From Xylogone sp. PMI_703 (taxonomy: Eukaryota > Ascomycota > Leotiomycetes), in the NCBI GenBank assembly GCA_021399445.1, contig JAJTUQ010000002.1, forward strand, positions 7,502,001 through 7,566,000: DNA of 64,000 bases, read 5' to 3'. Both the position numbers and the translations under genes were made by a program. Below the pieces are notes generated by a model. That model had not been told where the DNA came from and ran no database searches. It was given only the letters and a program-made list of their open reading frames with translations. Position 1 is the stretch's first letter; the number at the start of each line of letters is the position of its first letter. Shown here piece by piece: positions 12,442-23,458 of this stretch.

Positions 12442-13083
12442 GTCTGGAAAATTGGCTTTGAACTTTTGATATCCTTTTATTTTCTTGTGGGAATGCCGGT
12501 CCCTATTTTATAATGTGTCATAATTATGCCTGTTGTCTGACACTCAAACACTTGAAATTGTAGACATCCATTGGATTTGCATACGCTCTGTATAACTCGT
12601 TGTTTATTTATTTCAGAATGGCACTCTCTTTTGATTTGAGGTCTTGACTTGGGGTCTTGGAAATGTCTGCGTGAGACGCTGCAAGAGATGACTACCTTGG
12701 TGAATGAGGAGCGGACCCGCTCGAGTGGGCTGCAATATCCGCCCTTGCATGTCGGCTCTCTTACACGTACATTTTCATGATTCTCACAAATAATCACGTG
12801 TTCCTACGAACGAACAGCCTCCAAACCAGTAAGTTATCACACGCTCTATTCTAAAAGCTCAGTTATCGACACCCTTACGATTAGTAGATGTCCATATATA
12901 GCTGGAGATGGTTCTCAAAGAAGGTGTTTGTCGACATAGCTTCCTCTGGCGGCTATCTCATAACGTGGACGTTCAATAGCATACCCATTGAATATGTACA
13001 ATCAATATATAACGCTTTACTAGTAGATAAAAAATTGTCGCCAGGAACTTGAACTGAACGGCTGATTCATAATGGAACTGCTA
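12442..13083. other. Intergenic between convergent genes
   Basis: 3' flanks of the small unknown gene and of the MFS transporter. No gene or repeat seen. Confidence 0.4.
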
Positions 13084-14675
13084 TTAATATCTTGTATAAA
13101 CCGAGTTCTGCCGCCAATGTTGTCCATATCGTATAACAATCAGAGGAAGAGGTATGAGAACCGCACACACTGCTGCCACAACTAGGAAGCCATATCCAAG
13201 CCCCAAAGAGTCGGTTAAGGGAGGAATAGCTAGCGGGAGCAAAGTTCCGGATAAGCAGCGAACAATAAGAACCATTGTCATTGCAGAAGCAGAATATAAA
13301 CCAAATGCATCCACAACATAAGAGGCTAAAGATATCGAAATGAAGAGAAGGAAGAATCCAACCAGACCGACAGCGACCAGTAGCAGGCTAACCGGCCAGT
13401 GCGAGTATGGCACCCACCCGTAAAGCGCTACTACAATCGGCATGAAAACCGTTCCTACAACCATGAATGGTAGTCGATATTCGGGGTGAGGCATCCCTCG
13501 AGATTTACCCAGCACGATGTACACATGGTCAAGGAAGGCATTGCACACAAAGATGCCACAGGAAGCTCCGATACCTATTTAATGTTAGCTCATCTTCAAG
13601 ATAGTCTAAAGAATTTTTATCAATTCTTACTGAAACTTAAAAACGAATAGCCCGTTAGCGCTGGAGAAAAGTGGTAAACCTCCGTCAACATCTGCGGTAA
13701 GGTAGTTGCCATAATATAGAACAAGGTGAACATTATTCCACCATAGAACGACATAATCTGCAGCACACCAGAACCTAGCATGACATGCATCGGCCGCATG
13801 AGAGCACTCCGCAACGCAGACCACAACGTCACTCCGGCATTTTCCACGTCCCAAGCGCATTTAAACGATTCATCGTTGGTCTCTTTTCGCAAACGGGCAG
13901 CTCTGCGCTGCAGGATGGTGACTTTGTAAGTTTCACGGAGAAGCATAAAGAACGTCACTTCGCACAGGATAGCCAGAGCAGCGCTAATCCACAGAATTTT
14001 TCTCCATCCTAATGACTGTGCGATGAGGCCGCTCACCGCTGGTCCAATAGCACCTCCCGTGAGGGGAGCCAGCATTACCAGAGACATGCCGGAGCCCCGG
14101 GACTCCGATGGGAAGATATCTCCAATAATGGCTGGGTTGAGGACATTGGACGCGACAGCCAGTCCGGTGAGGAAACGAGCAAAGATGAAGAGATCCGCCG
14201 TCTCGCTGAGCGCCGCGAGAAGGACTCCACAGATAAAGAAGACATTGGCAACATTGAAAACGGGATACCGTCCGTAAATCTCGGATAGCGGCGCGATGAG
14301 CAGTGGCCCAGCAGCTTCCCCGAGTTCCCAAACAGTAACGAGCAAGATGCTAGCTGATTTACTCTCCCTTCCTTCGAGATCGAAAACAATTCGATCGGCG
14401 ACAGGGACTATTCCAATGCACGTAAACGTTCTGGATCCTGGGATTAGCGGGGTGCAACGCAATTTTTCGAAGGATTGCAATTTTTCTCCTTCTCCATTTA
14501 TATCTTACACTGTAAAAGCCATTAGGGCGAGCAAGGCGACGACACCCATCTTGTAGGCCTTTGGCCAATCCATTGGATTCTCCGGATCGCCATTTGGATC
14601 GAAATCGACAAGTGTATGGTTTGCGCTGATCTGCTGAGGTTCGCGATTTGGGCCTAACAGAGGTTGCGTCTCCAT
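13084..14675 (-). CDS. MFS transporter, DHA1-like multidrug/polyamine type
   Basis: Plasma-membrane proton antiporter of 485 residues, probably exporting toxic or secondary metabolites. Exons 14675-14509, 14430-13631 and 13574-13084 on the minus strand. The N-terminal cytoplasmic tail ends in DPNGDPENPMDWPKAYK, the signature seen before TM1 in the fungal polyamine/multidrug (Tpo/Flu1-like) transporters. Later motifs include PLLIAPLSEIYGRYPVFN (MFS signature between TM2 and TM3), GDIFPSESRGSGMS and GPAVSGLIAQSLGWR (TM4-TM5 motif). About twelve hydrophobic segments are visible. The second exon starts at the second of two adjacent AG acceptors (ggatccag), because only that one keeps the frame VTFTCIGIVPVADR. 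It is divergent from the zinc-cluster regulator at 15982, a usual arrangement for a regulator and its exporter. Confidence 0.9.
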
Positions 14676-15981
14676 TTACAAAGGGCGCCAGCGACGAGCG
14701 CTGAATGCGATTCACTGGAGAGATTCGGTCGCGTAGTTATCCCAGCGTTTGGGTCCGTCAATTGATAATTTCGTAAATCCGAGGGATACAAAAGAATAGC
14801 TGCGGTCAACGACTTTATTAATCATGAAGTGGAAGTCGGCAATGGCTTACTACACACAAAGTAGCCATTGCTACTAACTACTCAATAAGGCGCGATTATC
14901 CGGATAAGGGCGTGAGGCCCACTCTTGCTGTCTTGTTGCGCCTAGACCGCTCGCCCATATAGTGCAAGATCTGAGCATTCGATGGATAAATATTGAGACT
15001 TTCGAGCGGTCATTAAGTATAGGACCGTAATACTATCTAGTGGATCTATTTGATTTGCTAGCCAAACGTCTTTCCTCTAATCTTCCATGCTGCTTGTGCT
15101 AATCTCACATGTAAAAAGGGTACTGTACCTTGCTGGTATGCTCCACATCGGCTAGAGGTAAAAGCGGCATGTCTAGTAGTGTATGGGTAGCAAATTCAAC
15201 CAATAAGAACACGGGTTGGGATGTTGCAGAAATTCATCTAATAAGGTCAATCAATAAATCTGTATCTAGTTATACACAATAGTTAATAGACATAAGGGAT
15301 GCTGCGGCAAGCGACATATGGCTGACAACATAAAACTGTAAGATATACGAGATTTATAAAGAGAAGAGTAATGTACTCACTCAATTGTATTTAGAATTTA
15401 ACCAGGATGTTATGGTTGTTTTTTGTATTAGGGAAGGCTTTTGCCAAGCGGTGCTTTCCTAAAGTACGATGGTCCCCTGAGGTTAGCCTTTCTATTAATG
15501 GCAAATGCTAGATCTTTCTTACAGGCTTGAATCCTATCACAAAGGCAAATCGATTGGACATTCAAAGCAACACCAACCCAGAAGCTCTTCCTACTTATCA
15601 CCAGAAATCGGTCAGATATCTAACTATTCGGAGGACAGCAGTCATTGCAATATAAACATCCGATATCTAAACTCTGACATAATAAGCCAAGGTAGCATGG
15701 TTATGTCAGCACTAATAGTGCCCAATGAAAGAGCAGCAAACACGATACAGCCAATCAACTTGTTTGATCGCATTCCCAGAGAGGATGCTACAACGGCGTG
15801 TCATCTAAGTCTCGAGCTTGAAGGATGAGTACAGCTCAACTCCCGGATCTCAAGAAGCATGCGATCTCCGTCTTCCAATCAACCCTCCAGATTTACGACC
15901 CATCCAATGGTTATAAAAACCTTTATAACTTAGAAGCTCGTCCATACTCGCGCCACTTGAATCTAACAGAGTTCTTTAATC
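14676..15981. other. Divergent promoter region of MFS transporter and regulator
   Basis: 1.3 kb shared upstream region. Open frames at 15505-15828 and 15825-16055 have no domain and the second is out of frame with the zinc cluster that it overlaps, so they are not called. The region holds the perfect 12-base palindrome listed separately. Confidence 0.5.
14896..14907. promoter_or_regulatory. 12-base palindrome TTATCCGGATAA, candidate zinc-cluster site
   Basis: Perfect palindrome about 220 bases upstream of the MFS start codon, in the spacer shared with a divergent Zn2Cys6 regulator. Its core TCCGGA contains the CCG/CGG half-sites that this regulator class recognises. A single palindrome of this size can arise by chance, so the role is inference. 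Confidence 0.25.
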
Positions 15982-17823
15982 ATGATCGCCTTCCATCCAA
16001 AGAAGTGGAATCGGGCGGCCCACGCAAAATCAAAGTCTGGCTGCCGGACATGTAAGTATGTAACTGCGTCCATTTACCCCCACTGAAATACAGAGTCGGT
16101 GTGTTAGCTAATCCGGAGAAACCAAAATTGTAGAGTACGACACGTCAAATGTGACGAGACTAAGCCAGCATGCAAAAATTGCACTATCACCGGTCGACGC
16201 TGTGACGGATATGGAGTCTGGAACGCCCCTGATGGCAAAGCTAAGAATGCAACGTCTCCTCGAAGCCCCGCCAAAGACAAGACTCCAACAAGAAGCAGTA
16301 CACCGAGTATGTTCCCAGAGCTGAGCCAGGAGGAGCGGATATGCCTAGATTATTATATTTCAAGGACAGTCGTAAAAATTCCAAGTGTCTTTGACTCACC
16401 CTTCTGGAGTCAGCTTGTGCCCCAGGCAAGCGCCGCGCATCCTGCTGTGTTACACGCTGCTATAGCTCTGGGCTCTGCTCATAGGAGTGTAGATTTGAAT
16501 CTGCGTGGCAGTCAGGTTCGACGGTATATCAAGGAAGGGTGTCATAAAAAGGCAGACAGACATGAGATCTTTGCCCTGGGACAGTATACGAAGGCTATTG
16601 CCTATCTGCGGACACATATGACCGCTAACAACGCCACATCCCTGCAAGTCATTCTTACAGCGTGTGTCTTATTTATCAGCCTTGATTTGCTGCGAGGGGA
16701 GTACCAGACTGCATTTACACACACGCGAAATGGATTGAAGCTGTTGAGTCAACTGCAGTCTCCCAACTCTAAAGAGTCTCAACATTATACATACCAAATC
16801 TCGGATCCAAAGTCGACCGATGGTTATCTTTCGGAAGTCTTCTCGTGCTTGAACATTCAGTCCGCTCTCTTGAACAATACTTCATGTAGTCTTGAGGATA
16901 TCCAATCTTCGGTGACTCAAATACAAGATGTTGAAGTACCCGATAAGTTCCAGGATGGTTTTGAAGCTCGACGTTGCTTTAACACCCTAATGAATAATAT
17001 CATGAGTCTAATGCGAGTCAGCCGTTTCCATGACCTCTCCTGTGACCCATACCCAAAGGCTTTATATAGCCACCGAGATAGTCTCCAGAGTAATATCGAC
17101 TCATGGATACGAATTTACAATGCTAGCCAAGCTACTTTGCTGGATCCTGTCCACAAGCACAAGGTTCTAGGCGGCCCGCTCTTACGAGTTTTCCTGTCGA
17201 TGGCATCTGTTATGACTTCCACCCTACTCGCCGATGCCCGTGAATCTATTTTCGACAGCCATACACCTGATTTCACTCACATAATTCAACAGACGGTTGA
17301 TCTCTGGAAGTCTGTGACTAAGATCCTTGGGCTTCCTCTGAAGGCCGATTGCCGCATATCTGGTCTTCAGTTCACAGTAGACCTAGGTACCATACCGTTT
17401 TTATACTACACGGCTCTAAAGTGCCGTGTCCCATGGTTGCGACGGCAAGCTATCGCTCTACTCCTGGCTGCGCCTCACAGAGAAGGTATGTGGGATGGTG
17501 TTATTGTCGCCAACATAGCGCAGAAGGTTATGAGGATGGAAGAGAATGGATTTTATGACGATCTGGATATCAATTTCGAACCTTATCCATTCGATTCGCC
17601 TGCTGAGTGGAATGAGCGAAATCTTGACCGAGTGCCACATTTGCCAGAGTCATCACGATTTTACCACATCGAAGTGGTGATGCATGACCCACTGTTAGGC
17701 GTCGGCCATCTCATCTGTAAACGTAGGCAGCATGAAATGGATGGGTCATGGATAAAAATCACCTCTCATTTCGACTTCTCAAAGATCGAGAGGAGCTCTG
17801 CTACCGGAGTAGACTTCGATTAG
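15982..17823 (+). CDS. Zn2Cys6 transcription factor, Fungal_trans_2 type
   Basis: Nuclear regulator of 587 residues. Exons 15982-16055 and 16134-17823. The start MIAFHPKKWNRAAHAKSKSGC was chosen because it is the first ATG in frame with the zinc cluster; basic residues precede it as usual. The cluster CRTC-KVRHVKCDETKPACKNC-TITGRRC fits C-x2-C-x6-C-x6-C-x2-C-x6-C and is interrupted by the 78-base intron after CRTC. The segment following GYGVW is a short linker; from about residue 85 (YYISRTVVKIPSVFDSPFW, then HPAVLHAAIALGSAH) the protein matches the Fungal_trans_2 (PF11951) layout, and ends without a second domain. Divergent from the MFS transporter, which is its likeliest target by position. 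Confidence 0.88.
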
Positions 17824-18242
17824 AGGAAGCTCTGCATCACTGTTTGAATTAAGCACGTATTTTGAACCCAGCAAAGTCCACAATTATAAGTATTACTAGT
17901 CCCATTTTTGGAAAGGCCCGAAAGTCGCTTTACGGCAACAATGGGAACTTGCCACAGCAGCCAAGCCACAAGGAACCATTTACGCCTAATAAGATACTGT
18001 CAGAGCAAAAGGAAATCTCCAGTTGTCTGGCTACTTATACTGCTATATATCTGGGGTTTGACAGACAGATACCTACATCCATAATCCTCTTGGGAGTACC
18101 AGTCCCTGTACCCCACAATCTCTTAGACCCTCGACATATTGACATACAAAGGGCGCGTAGATATGACCTTCAGTATAAAAGATTCTCAACAACCAGGAGC
18201 TTAGTATTAGAATAGACATTTTTTTGTATTATAGTCATAGAT
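17824..18242. other. Intergenic
   Basis: Short spacer between tandem genes. An uninterrupted frame at 17862-18215 lacks any recognisable feature and is not called. Confidence 0.35.
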
Positions 18243-18692
18243 ATGAGCACATCTCCTGTGATGGAAACACCTGGAGAGAAGAAACTGGACACTCTCCTCT
18301 CAACTATCGAGCCAGTTTTACATCCAGACACCTACGTCTTCATAACTCTACCACCCACAACGGTCCCTTCTCCTTCAATTATTCAATCCGCACAAATGCT
18401 TTTTCGCGAATCAGAAGGAGTAACACTGATACTCTCCAAACCCGATGCCATCGCGAATAATCTAGAATACACCTTCCCATGCCGGAAAATTACGTTGAAC
18501 GTTCATTCGAGTCTGGAGGCCGTGGGATTCATCGCTGAGATTGGAAGAGTACTGACCAAAAGTGGTATTGGGATGAACCCTGTCAGTGGATTTTTCCATG
18601 ATCATCTGTTTGTGCCTGAAGGTAGGGAGGATGAGGCAGTGGAAGTGATTATGCAGCTGGCAATGGACGCTAAATCAAGGGCTGGATCATGA
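18243..18692 (+). CDS. Small ACT-domain protein (DUF2241-like)
   Basis: Intronless, 149 residues. The order of elements (KKLDTLLSTIEPVL, then YVFITLP, then a variable loop, then CRKITLNVHSSLEAVGFIAE and GIGMNPVSGFFHDHLFVPEG) matches the family of small proteins with two ACT-like folds, the second being the more conserved; the HDHLFVP strand is typical. Family members in bacteria and fungi are thought to bind amino acids, but no function is established. The ATG at 18243 gives the usual family length. Located between a regulator and a 6-phosphogluconate dehydrogenase paralogue, all on the plus strand. Confidence 0.8.
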   Translation: MSTSPVMETPGEKKLDTLLSTIEPVLHPDTYVFITLPPTTVPSPSIIQSAQMLFRESEGVTLILSKPDAIANNLEYTFPCRKITLNVHSSLEAVGFIAEIGRVLTKSGIGMNPVSGFFHDHLFVPEGREDEAVEVIMQLAMDAKSRAGS

Positions 18693-19287
18693 GTATGGAT
18701 GAATATGGCTTAAATGAGATTCTATGTATTAATCTATCTAAAATATTTGTGTCTAGATGCAGTAGCAAAATATCTCGGAGGGTTTAAGTGCTGGGCTTCT
18801 AAGATCCGGTCCATCGTCTGTAGGAATGGGTTTCAGTAGCTATTTTGTGAACATTGAAGTGTACTGGTTCTTGAAAAAAACATGTAAGATTTGCCAATGA
18901 CTGTGATATTCAACTAGCATTAGCATAGCTCAATTGAGATACAGAGCCATCGACTATATGTTTTCATTTTCTTGATTGCCCTTTGTTATGCATAATAGAA
19001 GCAGACTCAAGCGCAATGAACTGAGATTGTATTATTCAATATGGAAAGTGCTTAGAAAAGAATCACCGCTGTCATCGCTATGCTTTTGTGTGGAGAACAC
19101 TCAAAGTTCGCGCTGCTTGTTATGTCATTGCCGGCAAGGTAGTAAGAGTCGACGTAATACCTACTACGTCACACAACTTTTTCAACAATAATTCACAAGA
19201 TAGTAATGCTTTCAGAAACAATTTGAGCAGCAAAAAATAGACACTGGCGTATTGCCATTTATTCGTTTACGAAGCACTCCCGTCAAC
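18693..19287. other. Intergenic with a small inverted repeat
   Basis: Spacer upstream of the 6-phosphogluconate dehydrogenase gene. At 19151-19170 GACGTA and TACGTC form a perfect 6-base inverted repeat with an 8-base spacer; the right half with its flank reads TACGTCA, like a bZIP/CRE half-site. No gene seen. Confidence 0.35.
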
Positions 19288-20915
19288 ATGTCCAACGAGA
19301 TCAAGTTCAAAAATGTGAGATATAACTAACAACCCTCCGATAAAACTAATTAACCATTTTCTTCTCTAGGTTGGCGTTATCGGCGCTGGAAGCATGGGAT
19401 CCATGCTATCGCTTCTTTTAGTTGAAAATGGCTTTAAGGTGTTTTTCTTCGACCCGAGTAAGCTGTATTATACCAAATATCTTAGATTCAGTAAAACTGA
19501 CTTCAAAAACAGATGAAGAGAATTCTCGGAAGCTTCAGAAAAATGCTACAAATATTGGAGTACAAGACAAGATAACTCCACAGAGCAGTTATGAAGAAAT
19601 CTGCTCCAATCTGAAGGAGCCTGGCCAACCGAAAGTGTTTTTGTTCTCTCTCCCTCACGGAACTGTGGGCGATAAAACTGTTGAAGGGCTGAGACCTTAC
19701 CTTAACAAGGGAGATATTATCATAGACTGTGCAAATGAACACTTTTCGAATACGGAGCGCCGCCAGAACGAACTTGAACCAGAGGGTATCCACTATATTG
19801 GATGTGGTGTATCTGGCGGCTATCAGAGCGCAAGATCAGGTCCATCGTTCTCTCCTGGAGGTAATCTTGAGACAATAGATAGACTAATGCCCTTCTTCAG
19901 CCAACTTGCAGCTAAGGATAAGAAAGGTAGACCATGTGTCAACCCAGTAGGGCCAGGTTCCAGTGGCCATTACACGAAAATGGTACACAATGGGATTGAG
20001 CAGGGCATGATGTCTATAATTTCAGAAGCATGGTTCATCCTCGTGCGAGGACTTGGCCTCTCATATGATGAAGCTAGCGATATCTTCAAATCGTGGAACG
20101 ACTCTGCCCCTTTGAAGGATTGTTTTCTTATTGCTATTGGCATCAACGTCATGCGTGCGAAAGATGAGAGTGGTAAAAAGGTATTAGGCTATGTGAGAGA
20201 CAAGGTTGTTCAAGATGTTGATGAGTCTGAGGGTACTGGCACTTGGACGTGTTTGGAAGCAGTAACTTCCCATACTCCTGCGGCAACCATACTCAGTGCG
20301 CATCTGTTCCGCTGTGCTTCTGCTGATGCTACTGCACGTATAGCATCCAAGCATGCCTCTAAGAGCATCGTGCAACCACAGCAAATGAAGGTAGATTCGA
20401 AAGAAGATTTTATCAATGCCCTCCAAATGACTGTTTATTTCTCCCTTCTCATCTCTTTCATCCAAGGATTAACTATCTTAAGAAGAAAAGACAAAGCTAT
20501 GGATTGGAAGTTAGACTATAGGAAGATTTTACAACTGTGGCCCGCAGGTTCGATTATAGAGGCAGACTACATCACAGACCTCTTAGACCAAGTTTATTCG
20601 AGACAAGACCACGATGCAGACAACCTCCTCTCAAATGCAGAAATCGCTTCAGAGCTTTCTCAGCACTACTCATGCGTGAAAGACGTTGTCTTGAAGGCCA
20701 TTGAAGCAGATATGTTTGTCCCGGCTATCAGTCAAAGCTTGGAGTATTACAAATACTCAAATGCTGATGAACTCCCGACTCAGTTTATGGAGGCGGAATT
20801 AGATTATTTTGGAGAGCACATGTTCGATAGAAAAGATGAGTCACCTGGCCTGCCGAAGACTGGCTCACATCACTTTGAATGGAAGCCTGCAAAAGGTGCA
20901 TCTGATCAGCAATAA
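19288..20915 (+). CDS. Divergent 6-phosphogluconate dehydrogenase family protein
   Basis: Predicted cytosolic NADP-dependent decarboxylating dehydrogenase, 505 residues. Exons 19288-19314, 19370-19457 and 19513-20915; the first exon holds only nine codons. The Rossmann motif reads VGVIGAGSMGSML instead of the usual GLAVMGxNL. The substrate region is conserved as GVSGGYQSARSGPSFSPGG, and the family signature GPGSSGHYTKMVHNGIEQG (about 184-202) keeps the catalytic Lys and the HNGIE helix. The later segment AGSIIEADYI replaces the common RGGCIIRS-like stretch, and the C-terminus TGSHHFEW keeps the tail that reaches into the partner subunit. These substitutions suggest a paralogue of the pentose-phosphate enzyme, possibly acting on another sugar acid. 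A housekeeping copy should exist elsewhere. Confidence 0.88.
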
Positions 20916-21240
20916 AAAGTTCCCTTGTTTCTGAAAGCCTGGTTCTTCTCATTTGAGGGACACAACATAGTGTGGAGCGGGGAGAATTGAGTTGCAATTA
21001 GCTCGAATTGTTCAATGTTGTTAATTATGTTGATAATCTTGATGTACATAAGCCTCTGTACGTCATTTGTATTTGTTAACACTGTGGAGTGCATTCGCCT
21101 CCAATCATCAAACAGCGTACATAGATTGTATATCATACGAAGATCTCTACCACAGACGGTAGTTCTGGTCTCGTTCATATTTTGGATTGCTCTGTCAAGG
21201 CCGGCATTCTAACTCCAAACTCTCGGCCACACTCTTGGAC
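20916..21240. other. Intergenic between convergent genes
   Basis: 3' flanks of the dehydrogenase and of the small membrane protein; AT-rich, nothing else seen. Confidence 0.4.
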
Positions 21241-21971
21241 CTACCAGATGATTGGCTCTTCGCCATCCAATCCTGCACGGCTATTCTGTAATACATCGAT
21301 TTGCTTCTTCAAGACATCAACCCGGAAGTTGAGATATGCTTTCTCTATCCTGGCTCTTGTTTCGGGATCGCTCATAATCGTTCTCCTTCCAGCTGCAGCA
21401 CCACTCAAGAGGCCGCACTCACCGCCTAAGAACATGCCCCCGAGAGAGAAGAAAGTGTATGCCGCCACATCGCCTAATGCAGAAGGTTGTAACCAAGGTG
21501 TGATATCGGGAATGGCCTCTAGATAGCTTGTTAGCAAAATACATTCTCAAGCTAGCCTTCACAAATATAGTATCGTGCCTGTAACAGAACTTGAGTGGAA
21601 AGGTGGAAGGACATATTCATACCCTGTCTACCATCTGCAAACACTACATGTGTGGGTCTTTCCGCAGTTCGAAGTATCTGGAATAACTGCATCCGGTTCT
21701 TCCGTAGCTTCCAGGCGAGCGCGATACCCAAACCCAAGCCAAGGAATGTTCCAACATAGGTATGCGTGGTTATTTTGCTTGCTGCTGACTTAATTGTATC
21801 GCGATCCGAGGGTCGAAGACTTCATATCCCGAGTTATGAGTTAGCTCAAAAGAAGAGAAACAGAGAGGCTCATCGGGACAGTGCGAACTCATGCTGAAGG
21901 TGCTGGTCTGCAAGCTTCTTAAGGTCCGAGGAATAGTTTTTGCGGAAGGCCGCAATTGAATCGGAGGACAT
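21241..21971 (-). CDS. Small two-helix membrane protein, unknown function
   Basis: Three exons on the minus strand, 21971-21889, 21777-21623 and 21518-21241, giving 171 residues. The introns (111 and 104 bases) are longer than most here. For intron 1 the acceptor giving an open frame is the AAG at 21780-21778, which joins LQHD to KITTHTYVG. Two glycine-rich hydrophobic segments are visible: THTYVGTFLGLGLGIALAW, and ALGDVAAYTFFSLGGMFLGG continuing to GLLSGAAAGRR. Between them is a basic, polar loop. The C-terminal third is a charged amphipathic helix (DPETRARIEKAYLNFRVDVL). No cleavable signal peptide. The arrangement resembles small organelle-membrane proteins conserved among ascomycetes, but I cannot name the family. 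Confidence 0.7.
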
Positions 21972-23458
21972 CTTGACAGTATTTTAAAGATTGATTAGGA
22001 TGGAATGAGAGAAGAAAGTGTTTTCAGGGCGGATGTTTGTGTTGAATATCTCCTGACTACCTCTGCTGCCATAGCTCATATCGTGGTGACGTCATAGAGC
22101 TCATTACGGAGCTCTTCAATGAGGGGCTCGGATAAATATACCGCCGCAGCCGGGCATCGGACAAAAAGCTCCGGGAGTGATTCTTTGCTGCAATAGATCC
22201 TGCATGTGTCAAAGTGAGGCCCAATAATACTGTATTTCCCTTATGTCCTGTAGGCGGGGGTCACCCACCACCCAGAATGACAGAGTATATAATCGTATTG
22301 CCAAATTGAAATTGGAAGGAGAATACGTATTAATTAGAACAATGGAAAATCCGAGAGATATGGAATAATATGCACCAGCGATCACGAGCGCTAATCAACC
22401 AAGTGCAAACCCATCCCCGTACGTTAGAGCCCGAAGCCACGGAAACCAAATTCCTAGCACCGGGTTGATCGGCGCCTACTTTGTTAACTAAATACTCCTT
22501 GGTGCAGCATCCTCCTTATAGCTTTGTTGTAGCTATACTGGACTTTTTTTTGTAACTGAGATTATCATAGCGAATAAATACCTTTCCATGTTTTTACTTA
22601 CATAATAACGGAGTGTTACACCTTTCGGAAAGATGCAGGGCTTATCATTTTATTAATCACATTGTTTGAGTTCACCTCCTGGTTCCACGGCATGCTGCTT
22701 GTGGAGAGTTGTCATTCGCTGCATTAAGGGGTTTACAGACCGCTCAGCACTTTATTAATAGCAGGTCTAAGTGTAGCTATAAAAGGGCGCAATTATACGC
22801 AAAAAAGCAATGCTAACGAATAGCCCGTAGTTGGCTTAATAATGCACCCCGAAGAGCCAGGCTTGGTGTCACAGTCGGGCTCATCATGCACCCCACTGTC
22901 AAGACTTAAGTTCAAGAACTTCTTTATTCTATTACGGTTGCATAGCTTATAAAGAGATAAGCTGCCGCATCTCTGCTTCGCAATATTCTTTCGTTCCGTT
23001 TGATGGTATGTATATATGGGTGTGCTAGGATGCGTTGGCACATTTTCCGACTGGTTATTGGTCTATATCATGCAGATTAGTGCCCAAAGGGAGATAAAGA
23101 TATTACTTCCGGATAGTCAACCATGGTTCTTCAGGAGCACGCTAGACATGGTGTTCTGGATTACCTGCAGGTGTGGGTACACGTGTATACACAATGCATT
23201 GTGAAATGCACAATGTTCCAAGTTTGGCCACTAATGCCGCTCGACCTTTGGAACGGGTTCGAGGAAAGTATCAAATACAAGAGGCCCTACCACAGTACTC
23301 GAGTTGTCACATCCAACCCATTCAGCTTTTGTTCCAACATCAGGATCCAGGTTATTGGCATACCGTAGCTCTGCTCAGCTGGTAAACTGATTTTGTTTTT
23401 TCGGTCATGCATATGGTATCCCACTAATCAAGGCTTGCAGCATTCTAGATTCCAAAAT
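21972..23458. other. Intergenic
   Basis: No gene recognised in 1.5 kb. Short overlapping frames between 23016 and 23385 have no domain and contradict each other. AT-rich with scattered T tracts near 22540. Confidence 0.4.

Noticed and set aside
15505..16055. Genes in the frames before the zinc-cluster regulator
   Set aside because: The second overlaps the zinc-knuckle exon in another frame and neither has recognisable sequence; the knuckle frame with its own ATG explains the locus.
23016..23385. Partner gene of the NLR-effector-like protein
   Set aside because: Three overlapping frames in different phases, none with similarity to lipases, NACHT domains or other known partners.
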